Assembly: GCA_019055375.1 (NCBI GenBank)
Contig: JAHQIW010001998.1
Coordinates: 248,001 to 312,000 of the forward strand
DNA: 64,000 nucleotides
From: Parelaphostrongylus tenuis
Taxonomy: Eukaryota; Nematoda; Chromadorea; Rhabditida; Metastrongylidae
Direction of reading: 5' to 3'
Shown piece by piece: positions 1 to 12,120 of the stretch. The notes under the pieces are model-generated. The model was not told where the DNA came from. It saw nothing but the letters and a program-made list of their open reading frames with translations, and ran no database searches. Positions within the stretch are counted from its first letter, which is position 1; every line of letters begins with the position of its first letter. A program made the position numbers and the translations under genes.

Positions 1-1053
1 ATCGGAATAAATCGGAAGTTTGGTTTGACAGTTCAATTTATAAATTATGAAAACTGGCAAAGTTTCGCTATAAAATCTGTCATTGAGAAAGCCAACCAAA
101 TTTATGGAAAAGTTGAGCGTCTAGTTAATCGATGGGGAACAGAGTCTCTACTTATCTTCCTCTCAATCTCCAGACGTTTAGACTCCGTCGAAAATCGATA
201 AAAACTCGGTTTTTCTGCTTAGCTTTTTGGCGATCTCATAAAGAAATTCTTCGTTTTGTCTTTGTTCAAACTAAGATTTGTGAACGCCTGTCGACAAAGT
301 CGACCCGTTTAACTCAATGAGTTGATACACCCTCGAGATGCGAACGCCCTGCCGACACAGCACACGGAATGGGCAAGGGACAGAGCGACGCCGAGCGTCG
401 TTCTCCAGCAGGCAACGGGGGCGGAGAGTGACTGCTCCACCTCCGTCGTCTTACCATCTTCTATGTTATTGTTGTGTATGTCGGTTTTGTGCATAATCAA
501 TTTCTCATTAGATATTGATTCGTTAGCACTGTCTGTGGCTCTCCCAACTCTTGATTGCACATCGATTGTCTAATTAATAGATGGATCTATTGCATCTTTA
601 TCGTTCGCATCCCTCAATTACGACTCATCCTCTCAGCTCACATCTCTCACGCGCATTCCAAGGAATGCACTACTGTTTTCTGCGACGTTTGTTAGATAGA
701 GGGAAGCTTTGTTCTCTACCATTGTGCATGGTTCTTCCAACTGTATTATCTGACTGCTGGGTGGATTCATAGTGTAATTATCATAGTACATATTCCTCGC
801 TTATAGCACATTTCCATATCTAGCACATTGCTCTCTGAAGGCTCTCATATGATCATACTCTCTTATAATAACTCTCCGTGGAAGATTCTCACATCGCTTT
901 TCACAGTATTCCTATCACTGTGAATTACATAAGCCCACTAAACCACCACTTTATCCTGAGCACAGTTTCTCACAACTATTATTCGTTTATGCCGCGTACT
1001 ACGGTATTGGCTGCTATTGTTTGCCGTGTTTATACTATTACTATGTAGACAAA

Positions 1054-1075
1054 GGCTTGATTACCCAAGTTTGAG
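1054..1075 (+). ncRNA. SL1 spliced-leader-like sequence (20 of 22 bases), probable pseudogene
   Basis: Twenty of 22 bases match the nematode SL1 leader, with C for T at position 3 and G for A at position 6, and it is followed directly by GTAAA as in SL RNA genes. Downstream I find no clear Sm site or conserved stem loops, so it looks like a degenerate copy. It supports the nematode assignment. Confidence 0.5.
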
Positions 1076-1079
1076 GTAA

Positions 1080-1575
1080 AACCAGTCATTACAACAACCA
1101 AGCCAATCGTCGAAGTCTTCAAAACACGATCAAAGCGTTTGATGACCAAACTGTTTTCTCCATAACAAAAGTAATTCGACTTCAACGTTGCACATGCTAC
1201 TCTATCGGCGACCACCCTTAGGACAACACGTGATCTTACTGATAGGTTCCCCGACACTACAAAGCTCAACACACTGGTACAAATTGGACGCATTGAGATA
1301 GAACTATATGATATCAAGTGCTGACACCAAATCGACTAGGAATTTTAGAAATTCCGCAAAATTTGACGTTTTTGGAGCGCTCACATCTCTCAGTGTGAAT
1401 GGTATTCTAAACAAATGTTACTTCTGCCTCACTTTGATGTTCTTTATTACTTGATTATCAATTATTTCCTACGGTTAATCTTTGACAGTATTGTGCGGAC
1501 TATAGAATTTCTTGTCATTCGATTCGTTTTCTCCTACAACATTGTCCACAAAGGTATCCCAACTTTTTCGAGCGA
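1080..1575. other. No gene recognised
   Basis: The stretches 1-1050 and 1080-1575 hold only AT-rich open frames without splice support. 320-440 is locally GC-rich and may be retroelement-derived, but nothing identifies it. Confidence 0.3.
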
Positions 1576-1582
1576 GTTCTTT

Positions 1583-1845
1583 TGTTGTTATAGTGTTCTC
1601 TTCTCGTCATCACTATCTTTGAATGCTATTCGACGCAGTTCTTCTTTTAGTGCTAAGATAGCCAAGTTAGAACAACCCGACCTGGATGTAGGTGGACCTT
1701 TTCTTGACAAGTCTCGTAACAATTTCATCAAGCCGAAGGGATGAGAAGTTGTGAGCCTCAAGCATGGTCAAACAACTATCATGCCTGTGACAACAGGCAC
1801 CACTAATCCTGCGTTAATGACCCCTGAAGTTTCAAAAATGGTTCC
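1583..1845 (-). pseudogene. Hydrophobic segment plus basic tail interrupted by TGA
   Basis: After a CTTCAG acceptor the minus strand encodes VINAGLVVPVVTGMIVV, a TGA, and then in the same frame a basic, Leu-rich tail (FGLMKLLRDLSRKG, ALKEELRRIAFKDSDDEKR) to a TAA. It starts in the phase left by the exon at 2192-2076, so it could be the next exon of that gene ending at the TGA, or a decayed membrane-protein 3' end. A retroelement envelope tail is another possibility without direct support. Confidence 0.28.
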
Positions 1846-2075
1846 TAATACTCTGTGACTACTGAAAAGTGAAAAATGTCACGTGCAAGTTCTACACTTC
1901 GAAAATATCGAAGAAGTGTTCACAGTGGACCCATCAAATTATCTTTTTCGAACTTTTACAATGCATAGAAAAACTCTGCCGCCAATTCTTTCCTCAATAA
2001 GAAAACTCAAAAAAGTGAAATTTCTGACCAATATCTTGATACAATCCTTTATGATCGAAAATTATCATTAAACAC

Positions 2076-2192
2076 TTGCCGTATGCATATAAGGCCATTC
2101 GGACATAGCGACTACGGTGTTTTCGACAGCCGAAAGAAAGTTTACGATGCCTGCCATCGTCACAGCCTTCCAATCAGTGTCCTTCTCTACAT
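2076..2192 (-). CDS. Exon for a membrane segment resembling MFS transporter helix 1
   Basis: On the minus strand a TTTTTTTCCAG acceptor opens 38 codons containing DWKAVTMAGIVNFLSAVENT and then AMSEWPYM, ending at a GTGTTT donor in phase 1. Nematode MFS-family transporters commonly have an aromatic-basic lead, a first helix and a terminal WPYM. The resemblance is to that pattern only. The neighbouring minus-strand exon near 1846 starts in the matching phase. Confidence 0.38.
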
Positions 2193-3085
2193 CTGGAAAA
2201 AAACACACTTAGTGTACTAAATAATTATAAATCATTATGAATGAAGTCTGAATATTCAGATATGTTATGACACCCTTTGGCCCTATTGGTGACTAAGCTC
2301 AATTCAGCGCAATATGGAGCTAATTTTGTGTGCTGATGTCGGGCCTAGGCTTAATTTAGGCCAAGCTCAATTTGCAACAAGAAACTCATTCAAAATGGTT
2401 TTTTTGCAGATCAATAAGCCCTACTTTGGGTAGCACATATGCCAGCGTTCAAACGAATAAAAATAACATATAACCACTTTGATGAGATGCAAATAATCCT
2501 AGAAAATTCGAATCGAAGCGCATTTATGTGGTTTTGTCCTAAATAAGCAGGTTTACACGCTTACGATCACCATGTGTCAATCATATCTAATCTCGATTTC
2601 TTTTACTTTGCTCTGCATATATATAGAATCAGAACTTTCATGTCCATTTCTTTGCGGATGCATAAGGCTTCTAAAACAAGTTAACTAGTAACTTAGGAAA
2701 ATTTTGTAAGTTTCAGAATTAGTGATTGAAATATACACTTGGTCAGTAATTTTTCTCAGACATGTCAAGCTACTCAATGGCTTCGCTTGACAATGCTATT
2801 AGCAGGACTTGATTGAGAAGAATAGGATAGAATTTGCCTATCATTCACAATTACGTTATGAGAAAATTAGCCACAAAAGAGAGAAGATTATTATCAAAAA
2901 TTTTCGCAATTGTTTTTTTGTCCAGACGAAATAAAATGTGTGAGGAACTTCTGTACTTTGTGCATAAATCTGATGTTACTTAAAGAATTACTGGACTTCT
3001 AGAGTTAAAAGGCAGTCAACAAAAGCACTAAGGGATATTAAGAGTAACAAATAACTTAAAAATTCAATTCAAAGTCTTAAACTTT

Positions 3086-3219
3086 CTAACCACAAACAAA
3101 TTCACCGGATGACGACGAGTATGTTCCGTCAGACTCACATGTTGAAAATGACTGAGATCTTACAGCATTGAGACCCGCATTTTTGATATGTTTCACTTTC
3201 TGTAACTCCATCGTCTTTT
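3086..3219 (-). CDS. Candidate terminal exon of a minus-strand gene
   Basis: A TAGTGTTTTAG acceptor opens 43 codons on the minus strand (KTMELQKVKHIKNAGLNAVR, then a Ser-rich TYSSSSGEFVCG) ending in TAG. It starts in phase 1. No matching upstream exon was found between 3220 and 5900, where a mariner remnant, a SINE and a foldback half lie. The composition is protein-like but nothing identifies a family. Confidence 0.3.
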
Positions 3220-3544
3220 CTAAAACACTAAAAGTCATCTTCATAACAATAATGACATCGTAATTTGTGAGTTCTTTGTGATAAACCGAGTTGCCCAAGT
3301 ATCGCAGAGCAAAGTTTTACGAATCATAGAATTGATTCACACTGAACTTCGGCATGAAAAATGAAAATCATCTCAATAGTCGTTTTAAATTATACTAGGT
3401 GGAGGAAAAGGTTTTTAACATCCACTAAAAAGTTAAAGTTCATACGTAAGTTCAACAAGAAACAACAATAATTATTCTCCAAAATAAAGGTCATCATTAT
3501 CCAGGTTTTACTATCGACAATCTGCAAGCTTTCAAATCTCCTCA

Positions 3545-3985
3545 AATTCGGGAATCCTTAGACTTTGAATCAATTTCCTGATATGCCTCTTCAAGCTGAT
3601 CAAATTTCTCAAGTCGCCGTCTACGCAAGAAATGTTTCTTTGAGGGGAAAAGACCGTAATCGAACGGCGCAGCATTTGAATTTTAGGCTATGTGCGGCAA
3701 GACCTAAACTCCTTCCAATTCATCAGAATTTCCCTCAGCCTTCTTTGCGGTATAAGGTTTGGCATTGTCTTACTGAAACAGCGCGCTTTCAACAAATCAA
3801 TCACGAATACATTTCCTTCAGCGTATTTCGGTCCAGCTGCTCGAAGCAGAGTTTAGCATTAATGACGCGACCAATCGGAACAAGTTCGAAATGCAACGCG
3901 CCTTCAAAATTCCACAAAAGGCAGATCTTGGCCTTTTTGCCAAACGGATTTGGATGTGCAACTGATGGCGGAGCTTGAACTCTTG
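3545..3985 (-). mobile_element. Mariner-family transposase remnant
   Basis: The minus strand reads FGKKAKICLLWNFEGALHFE followed by VPIGRVINAKLCFEQLDR, the conserved block around the first catalytic region of mariner transposases (K-x-x-L-x-x-WD-x-x-G-x-x-x-x-E-L). The expected D after W is N. Stops and frameshifts follow through the region that should hold the DNARPH motif. It is an inactive fragment. Confidence 0.65.
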
Positions 3986-4080
3986 ATGCACTATGATTAG
4001 CGCTGCAGTGGGAGTTTCTTATGGGAACAATTGCGAAATAATTTCAACAATGACCGATACTGTGTGAATAAAGGATAAAA

Positions 4081-4225
4081 GGATGAAGCTCGCGGCGTTG
4101 ATCAATCCCTGAGAGATACGCCATGCATTCATCTTCATTTTCCAACTCTGTTTGAGGTGATTAGATGCATATCTGGCCTTTACAGATGACTCGCGGTAGC
4201 TTCCCGCTGTACAAAGTCAGGGCTG
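4081..4225 (-). mobile_element. tRNA-derived SINE, truncated 3' body
   Basis: AAGCTCGCGGCGTTGATCAA to GCTGCTTATCCTCCCAAAC matches the body of the family in reverse; the tRNA head is missing. The truncation abuts a foldback half at 4300. Confidence 0.5.
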
Positions 4226-4299
4226 CTTATCCTCCCAAACTGTCGACAATGTCGATCGAATGATTGGCTCAGCTAACCGACTCAATGATCCACCACCCG

Positions 4300-4575
4300 A
4301 AACGTAAGATATGATATATTGAATATACTAGCCATGAGCAATCGAGTGTACAATACTCTGTTTTTGGTGATGATTCACTGAACATAGGGTGTAAAACGAT
4401 CGCCATCGCTAACTCTCAGTGCAGGGACTAGAGCACTCACACAGGATTGGCAAAAGACGCGAAAGCGTAACTGCCCGACTGACGAGACTGCAAGGTCGAA
4501 ACACGTCTATCGAGCTATATAAGTCAGCTTTTTTTGACAGAGCGCATGAAATGCGTGGGCTCAAAAATGATTACT
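4300..4575. repeat. Foldback-family half element
   Basis: AGCAATCGAGTGTACAATAC, GAGCACTCACACAGGATTGG and CTGCCCGACTGACGAGACTG correspond to one arm of the 38 kb palindrome; the opposite arm is absent. Confidence 0.5.
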
Positions 4576-5106
4576 TGGCATATTTGTGTATGCATTTCAT
4601 TTTAGAAAGAAAAATTTCCTAGTGTACTGCATCAGCTGGAAAATAATAGGTTTCGCGCAGTGCGGCATCAACCTCAAGCCATCGCGCTGTTGCCGGTACC
4701 GATTTTGCGAGTCTTGATCTTCTTTTGGCTGTTAGAGCCCAATTAGAAGTCTTTTTGAAGACCAAACACAATGTTGGAATCCACCTGAAATGGAATCGAT
4801 GTGATGTTACGGTCTAGCTCGATTTTTAGTCAATGGCTCAACTATTGCAAGAAAGCATAAAGCAAAATTCTTTCATCAACCGTGCTTGGAACATCGCAAA
4901 AAATATAATGCAGTCTGAAAAATTTTTTTAACGTTCTCAGAGGTCTAATGTATGGCAAGTATTTTATCAGAAATTCTGACCGACGTTTCAAACACAGTGG
5001 ACTATAAGTTAGTACAAAATACCATCATAGCAACCGCAAACCATCAACTGAAAGTCACTCTACACCACAATTTGAAGAAAACTTTTCTTTTGACTTCGAG
5101 TAATAC

Positions 5107-5281
5107 ATGTTCGGCGCCGCCACTATAGTTGTGGGGACGAACCGAAAGCATGTGCTACTGATGAGGTGTGCTGTAACACCGAAAAGTACGTCTAGCACTC
5201 AAGGTGCTTCTAAGAGTTCTCTGAAAGGCTTAAAACATTCTTTCAGGCTATAGCGAGTTTTTAAACAAGGTCTCAAAATAG
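5107..5281 (+). CDS. Candidate tiny two-exon gene (37 codons)
   Basis: ATG at 5107 opens MFGAATIVVGTNRKHVLLMR and continues to a GTACGT donor at 5186. A 61-nt intron ends in TTCTTTCAG, and exon 5247-5281 adds SYSEFLNKVSK then TAG. Phase agrees and the intron size is typical for the window. The GC content of the first exon is higher than its surroundings. It may be the 3' end of a longer gene or a small protein gene; no family is recognised. Confidence 0.3.
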
Positions 5282-5945
5282 TCGATTGGAATGTATTGAG
5301 ATAAAAACTGAAAAATTAGACATGATATGATTGGCACGTTTAGGCTCTAAGGAAGGCGAAATCACCGAAACGGTAACTATCGCTCTGAAGAAGATATACT
5401 AGCCATGCCCAAGCTTTATATGAAAAGTGACAGGTGACAGTACGTGAGACAATCTTACGGAAAAACGTATAAACTGCGTCTGAGAAGCCACAGAATTATA
5501 GGGAAAACTAATTGGAAGCGAATATCAAACATTCGGCTCTGATTAATCCCTGAGCTACGTATACCTTGCGATATGGGCTCCAAAGTACCAAGTTATCGTT
5601 CTTGTTCTTTATCTTAGGACCGCACGACTTTGTGTTTGTATCAGCAGTCGCTAATGGAAATACGGGAGTTAAATTGGCAATTTGAGATTCTGAGAAAAAG
5701 TCAAGGTGATGAAATGATTGAACGCTATAGAATAGACTTTCATAAAAGGTTTTTCAGTAAAAGAACGCCTATTCATTAAAAAACATCTATGCTTCAACAA
5801 AAAACCATATCGTTATGAAAAGATACTTATTTCCAGCAGTTATAATAACATTTTTTTTAGCTTGAGAAATGCCGATATTTTATCAAATCTGCTTTATGAG
5901 GAGACGCTGTAATAAATGAAAAAAGGAGTGCGTTTTGCTCTTGAA

Positions 5946-6794
5946 TCAATTAGTCCGGTGATTGAGCTTCAGATTGGTGTTTTTTGGTACCCTACCGCTA
6001 GAAAAGAATGTTTTATTTATTGGAGGAGCGTATTTTTAGTATAAAGAATTCCCATGCTTACCAGAAATCTTCACTTTCCAATTCGATAGCTACGTCTTTG
6101 AGAAAAAAAATGCTCGCCTGGAAACTAACAGTTTGCCTTGGAAACACTGTTTCTACAATGTGGAATTCGTAGAAGGAACTTATATGAAGGGAGTTCTAAT
6201 ATGCAGCCAAAGTGAACATCGACAGAGTTCGCATTCGTCGGTTTCAAGATCAGTTCTCTAGAAAAGATGCATATAAACGACCTCGGCCCATTATTTCCTT
6301 TGTTAGAAAATTATTCAAGAACCAACAACTTCAACAAACAGCATCGATCAAGAGCATTTTACCTTTACCCATACATTCGCACCGGTCAACAATTTAGCCT
6401 TGACGTAGAACTTGTTCTTCCGACGATTATCAATTATCTCTTTCATCTATTCTTTCACTAAATTATTAGTAATCATTGGATGGCTTGAGAAATGGAGAAT
6501 TTATTGCTGGGCTCACTCTCAGGAAAGGCCTTCGTCGAGCACTGTAACAACGAAGAGATAAATATGCCTTGCCTTCGGGGCACTTAGCCGTCGTCTGAAT
6601 TTCACAAAAGGCTCTGTTGGCAGCTATATAGTGAAGTTTGAATCGTTGGAGAACTTGATCGTCGCGGAAAGACTGCATATTACCAAGAGAATTTTTACAG
6701 CATTCAAGTAAAAATACGCCTAAACGTCCTCAGAATCCACATTTCCCAATGATAATAGTATACCTCTCTTTGAAATGAACATATCACCAAATGC
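5946..6794 (-). CDS. Compact minus-strand gene, 3' part (five exons), product unknown
   Basis: Reading the minus strand, exons 6794-6764, 6672-6517, 6446-6363 (or to 6369), 6117-6062 and 5997-5946 (TGA) join in phases 0, 0, 0, 2. Key signals are ATGCAG before the 52-codon exon and GTGAGC after it, TTTCCAG and GTAAGC around the 56-nt exon, and TTTTCTAG before the last exon. Introns are about 91, 70, 245 and 64 nt. The product includes ANRAFCEIQTTAKCPEGKAY and LRCYSARRRPFL (three Cys, basic), NKFYVKAKLLTGANVW and FFLKDVAIELESEDF. No known domain is recognised. Upstream exons beyond 6794 were not identified with confidence. Confidence 0.48.
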
Positions 6795-6829
6795 CTGTAA
6801 CATGATTGCACAGAACCGTTGCTACTTTT

Positions 6830-8490
6830 CTGGGCGACGTCCCTGGGATCAGGGGCGCAAGCAGCTAATGCGCTTCAACGCAAAGAGTCCTCTAAAGGGC
6901 GCGACCACAGCAGCTCGGTGTCAATCGTACTTAGGCCATCCAGTAATCTGTCTGCTCCGTAAGCGGTGGCTGTCGTCACTCATCCGTCACGATTTATTTC
7001 ATTACTAATCGTTTAAATCTGTTCTCATCGCATTGTAGGCGGAGCTTACGACTACGGCGGTGGACCAAGTCCTTACGGGTTCTGTTTGACCGGCCACCAA
7101 GAATGGGTCCCAGTTCATGTATATAATCGCCCAGTGTAATTTCAGCGTATATAATCAGCCACCGGCTCCCGCCCTCGGTGTTTAGGTCTTCTTCGGGGCA
7201 AGCATAACCGCATCCCGAGGTCCACCGCCTAGTCGAGCTTCGCGGTCTCAGCTCACGTTATCAAATCACACTTAGACATGCCGAAGTATTATCGTAGTTA
7301 TCCAGTTAGGCGCCGTTACTATATTCTTATTGTAAAATTATTGTACTTATGTGTAAATTTTAGGCTGTCTTTTATCCTCGATAATAAAACTAATCCGTAC
7401 TCGAGACTTTAACGTCACAAGTCGTCAGCGGCAACAAGATTCAAATAAATTAATAGAACAAGCCCAACTCAGTAATTGGAAAAATAAGAGGTAACGGTAA
7501 GCAAAGGGCTTCACTATTTTGCCCATGCTCTTGGTTATCTTATAACAGTAAGGCAGTCTTTTCAAACGCTCCTTTTTTCAGAGCCTGGAAAGATCAATTG
7601 ACTGGCAATGCGCTCAGTCGACCATTTCCAAAGGTGAAGCTTTGAAAATAGTGAGTCCAAAGTGATCAAATAGTGAGTAGTGTGAAATACGTCTTTGCAG
7701 AGAGTGCATAATCTAACCTTGCATTTACTGATGCTCAAGACTTTCTCGAACATTTATTCAAGCGCAATTCTTTTTCGCGCCAAAATGTTTCGTAACGCAA
7801 AAGTACTCGATTTGTCTGGACATCCGTATACTATAGATAATTTGTGGAAATTGACAATGTGAAAGAGCGAAAAATGAATATTTTCATCAATATCTGAAGA
7901 AGGAATGAGAGCTTTAAGCTTTTGCTTTGAAGTATTACATGAAAGAAGCGGAACAAATCATTGAGTTGGGAGTTAACTCCCATTCGTAAAAATGAAGAAG
8001 GAATCCCATCGGAAACTTAGGCAAACGAGGAGGTCTCTGTTTCACTCATAGACTCCCACAACTGGACGCCTTCCTGTATGCGCTTATAATGAAGTTGTTC
8101 GAGAGGTGAGAGCTAAACGCGCCATGGATTTCGTCTTGAGGGCGTTCAACTAATAAGAAATATGTGAAGGGCTTGAACGTTGCGTATTCCAGTGTCAAAA
8201 TCACCACTATGAAATGTGTTTGCAGTACAGAATGAGTGGATAGTAAAATATTAGTACCTATGAAATGATAAAACAAAGCCTCTCCTATATTTCAAAGATC
8301 TCAAATCCAGTAAAGGGGTGACTTCGTATTCAACGTGCAGCATCATTTTTGACAAACAATTTCCCTCGATTTCTCATATCAAGACTTTTGGGTATTCTAT
8401 AAAATGAATGGTAATAGCTAATACATTTATTTCGTTATATTGATTTCACAGGCACAAACTCACAATATAATCGATTATTTGGTTCTTATT
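6830..8490. other. No gene recognised; degraded Penelope-like hairpin end near 7575
   Basis: 6830-7450 is GC-richer and contains short Gly/Tyr-coding runs (AYDYGGGPSPYGF at 7045) without a phase-consistent model. TTTTTTCAGAGCCTGG at 7574-7589 matches the edge of the Penelope-like hairpin motif. 7640-8490 shows nothing. Confidence 0.3.
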
Positions 8491-8499
8491 TATTTGTGC

Positions 8500-8965
8500 C
8501 GCTGAATAAAGACGAAAAGGCATGAAAAATAAAACATAAATACCCATTGATATAGAGTAATGTACAAAATTTCGCGTCAGGCGGGACTAGAATCCGCACC
8601 TCACTCTTCCCGGGAATGCGTGCTGTATCCGTTACACTACTGACGCCCATTTTGCACATCGCCCTTTCGACTCTACAGCGCATCTACCTGTCAGCCGGAA
8701 GCCGTCAACGGCCTCGCCCGGGTAGTCGGTCTCGACATTGAACCCTGTCACGCTAACAGATATTTGGTATTGAAGATCAAACGAAATACTTTTCATTGAA
8801 AGAGCGATGTGCAAAATGGGCGTCAGTAGTGTAACGGATAGAGCACGAATTCCCGAAAAGAGTGAGGTGCGGATTCTAGTCCCGTCTGATGCGGAAAATC
8901 TGCACATCACTCTTTTCAATGGGTATGTTGTTGAAACATCATAACACCGCTAGAAGCGGTTAAAT
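8500..8965. repeat. Inverted-repeat element with tRNA-like heads
   Basis: Two mirrored copies of a tRNA-like segment, GGCGTCAGTAGTGTAACGG (box A-like) with GGATTCTAGTCCCG (box B-like), lie at 8572-8652 (minus) and 8818-8895 (plus). The outer edge carries ATAACACCGCTAGAAGCGGT. Related copies are at 22150-22515 and 52950-53175. Confidence 0.5.
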
Positions 8966-9984
8966 GAAAATGTTTTGTTTAAAACATAAATCCTTGTGAA
9001 TTATGAGCAAATGTAAATCAAACAGCATAGAAAGTTTTATGCCAGTTTGAGATATGATCTTTTCGTGAGGATCTGGTTGATCACTTCATAAAAGCGGAGC
9101 TTTGGAGAAAACATCGGCGTGTTTCTACCAATCGTAATCTTGCTGGAGTGTCTTCTATCATATTTGACCACTTGCTAACGATAAAAATCCCTTTAGTGGC
9201 GATAAAAACTAGATTTCATTATAAAACTACCGCCACATCATTGTAGCTCGCCGCGAGAGATACAATGTGGCTATCCAGAAGTTACGAAAATCCTCATGCG
9301 AAATTTGATGCTTTTTGATAAGAATGAAGAGCTTGGTGACTTTCGGGATTGCAAATATGGCACAACTGTAGAAAATACATTGCCTGATCACCTATCGGTA
9401 GCATTGATTTATATGATGCTGTTTACTACACGATACTATGAGTACAAAAATTGCAGTCAACACTAGAAAGTGCTTTACAGATTATATGTCTCTATTTCAG
9501 TGTTTTTTTTTTATAGACGTGCGTTCATTGTACATCTATGACCTGCCTACTACTTGAAAAAGAAGAACTGCATTTTTAATAATCAATCATCGCTTAAATT
9601 TTTGGTCTCTAAAAGACGACTTTTGTATATTTTTGTAAGTGCGAATTAGAACTTAAACTGACCAACGCTCAGCACTACATGTTTGTTCAACAAGCTATTG
9701 ATCATTACAAAAAGTGGAAGGCAAACCCTTTCATACATCAAAATAAGCCATCGCAAAACAATGTGCCCTGTGGAGGTGATACGACCCCACTATGTCCATT
9801 TTGAAATAACCTTCAGAGAGGTCACGTGGCGCGAAAGTAAACATTATGCAACATTTAAGATTCTTAACATCATCTGTTAATGAAATTTGTGCCACTTTGT
9901 AGTATTCTTTTCGAAAAAAGAGAAACTCAAAGACGGTGAAAAGAATTTGTATCTAAACCAAACATCAAAAAGAAACATGAATGT

Positions 9985-10434
9985 ATGAACCGGAGCCAAA
10001 GAACTGTGGTAACATTTCGGCGATCTTTGCACACGACGTTATATATTGATGGAAGAAATAACTATCGAGTTCAATTCAACTGCTCTCTACGGGGAAAGAG
10101 TAAACCGTGAGTTTCTTTTCTTTTACTTCCGATACTAGCGGAAGTAGCAATAGATACAACGGCAACGGAAGTGATACTATCATAGATGTCTTCAGAAAAA
10201 CAACAGCGTTTCGGCCAGAAAATGGCAGTTTCAATAGAAAAATAATAGTGTATTGTGAGCCCAAAAATAAAAAGTTTAAAGTTTTCAGTGGCCCAAATGT
10301 AGCGCGTGAAGTTGTTCTTTCGACAAATGACGGCAGCTTGTCGATTTTGCAGAATAGGTGATGACAGGTCTACGAAAAGCATAGGTACATCGCTTAGATT
10401 TGATTGTAACCTTTACGAAGTGTCCTTTGAATAA
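9985..10434 (+). CDS. Candidate three-exon gene, 125-residue product, unknown
   Basis: Exon 9985-10106 opens MNRSQRTVVTFRRSLHTT and ends at a strong GTGAGT donor. Exon 10139-10357 follows a long pyrimidine run and TAG, encodes 73 residues rich in Asn, Gly, Lys and Phe (IIVYCEPKNKKFKVFSGP) and ends at GTGATG. Exon 10398-10434 ends ...YEVSFE-stop, and the stop overlaps an AATAAA signal. All junctions are phase 2. The weak point is intron size: 32 and 40 nt. The family is not recognised. Confidence 0.42.
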
Positions 10435-10439
10435 AGCTA

Positions 10440-12120
10440 CACGGAATCAAAATTGTCGACAGACTGAAAACGAAATCTGATTTTTTATGAAAACCACAGC
10501 GCAAGCGCAACAGCCTCAACAGACCCATGGAGAAATGGGGAACACTATCGAGTTTTATCGAAAGAAGTCTCGCTTAACCGTCGACACTCGTGTTCACAAT
10601 ACAAGTTTTAACGTATGAAGTTTAAGCAAACTAGGAATTCAAGGTTTGGTTTCTCGTATGCCAGCTAATCTTAATCCGACTGTCGTAGAATAGATTATCA
10701 CCACAGGATCAAAAAAAAAGTAGGTCGACAGTCGCTCAAGGACTCTTCATATCCTGGAGAACTACCGAATGATGACGGATCGCTTGAGTTCTGTATAAAC
10801 ACGATACTAAGGGTGGTACTTCATTCTTACAGTATTCCACTCATTCGATTCGTCTCGATGCAAAGGGTTGACGACCAACACCGTACGACAAACAAATCCT
10901 GCGGACACTTGTTTCAAATCTGTTTGGCTCTAATAAAGGCGAGACTGCCGTAACGTTGACAATAATTATAGAAGCCTCGTGCTAGCCCAGCAATGAAAAG
11001 AAGATGTTGATCACCTGCACCGAGTTTCAAAGAAGATGGAATTCAAGGTTAACATAAAAAGTAAGAAATTTGTATTTCATAAACCTGAGAGAATCAATTC
11101 GACTGCAGTAGAATGAGCAAGCCTATTCCTGTTTATCAATTTATTTGTTTTCCTCGTCAACTGATAAAGTTCAATATAAGCGTAGATTTTTTTTAAATCT
11201 GAAAGCGTTCATCGTGCTAACAGCGATCGCATCGCGCTCAATGCATTTTTGGTGTCGTAAGCCAAAAATCAGTGAAGAGAACACCGACGAGACAATGATT
11301 GGCATCTATCCGAGGAAAGGATTCTTCATCATCGGATTCTCACAGTCGTGAGAAATTCAGAGATACATTAGTGATTTTATTCCACAACAGACAACGGAAT
11401 GGCGCAAAATGGAACGTCAGTGTCAGCAATGCATAACGATGACATCGCATACGTCCATAATTTTGTTATTACAGAAAACACGTCACGAATAAATGCTCTG
11501 GCGCCAAAATGGCTATTAAATGAATAGGAAATCAGCGATAGGAATGATATCATGATCAGATGTAGTGTTTAACCGATTTCAACAACAATAAGTAAATTTC
11601 TGAGAGAACAAAAGCAGAAGCCGCTGTGTTACTACGGTGATACCAAAAAGTAAACTGTCAAATCTGGTTTCATAACGTGTTGTTGGCGAACTCACTGAAT
11701 GCAGTGCCATGATAGAGTCGTACGTACGAATTATTACTACATTTACCACTCATCCAATAACAATGTCTGTGATTAAACCCACTGATCAATGCACTTGTGA
11801 GTTGTAGACTTTCCAAGTGCGTATTATTTCTAAATACCAAGCAAGCATAAAAAAAACTAGAATACAGCGTCATGAGACCACCGCGAAAAGCGCCGAAAAA
11901 AGGTATCGTCATAATGAGGCACATACACGCACGACCGGTTCCCCTCAGATTGTGTTCGAGCAAAAATCACATAGACCTCTCATGATACTAAATTACGTCT
12001 ATCACAGCAAACAATAGGATTAGTATTCACACAGTTATGAGGAATTGGACGTTGTTACAAAAATCAACAAAAAGTTGTAATATCCGGTAGCTTTCAATCG
12101 AATAGTATAAAATTACTATG
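10440..12120. other. No gene recognised
   Basis: AT-rich, with stop-rich frames. A frame at 12166-12345 reads like protein on both strands and is left unassigned. No repeats with clear ends were seen. Confidence 0.3.

Noticed and set aside
1..200. 65-codon frame open from the left edge (NYENWQSFAIKSVIEKANQI)
   Set aside because: Could be a partial exon, but the upstream context is missing and no donor fits; left unannotated.
3565..3978. 137-codon plus-strand open frame
   Set aside because: It is the antisense of the mariner transposase remnant read on the minus strand.
7582..7633. A 52-nt plus-strand 'exon' with excellent CTTTTTTCAG and AAG|GTGAAG signals
   Set aside because: Its acceptor is the CTTCTTCAGAGCCTGG edge of the Penelope-like hairpin motif (compare 38775 and 12650), so the splice signal is a by-product of the repeat.
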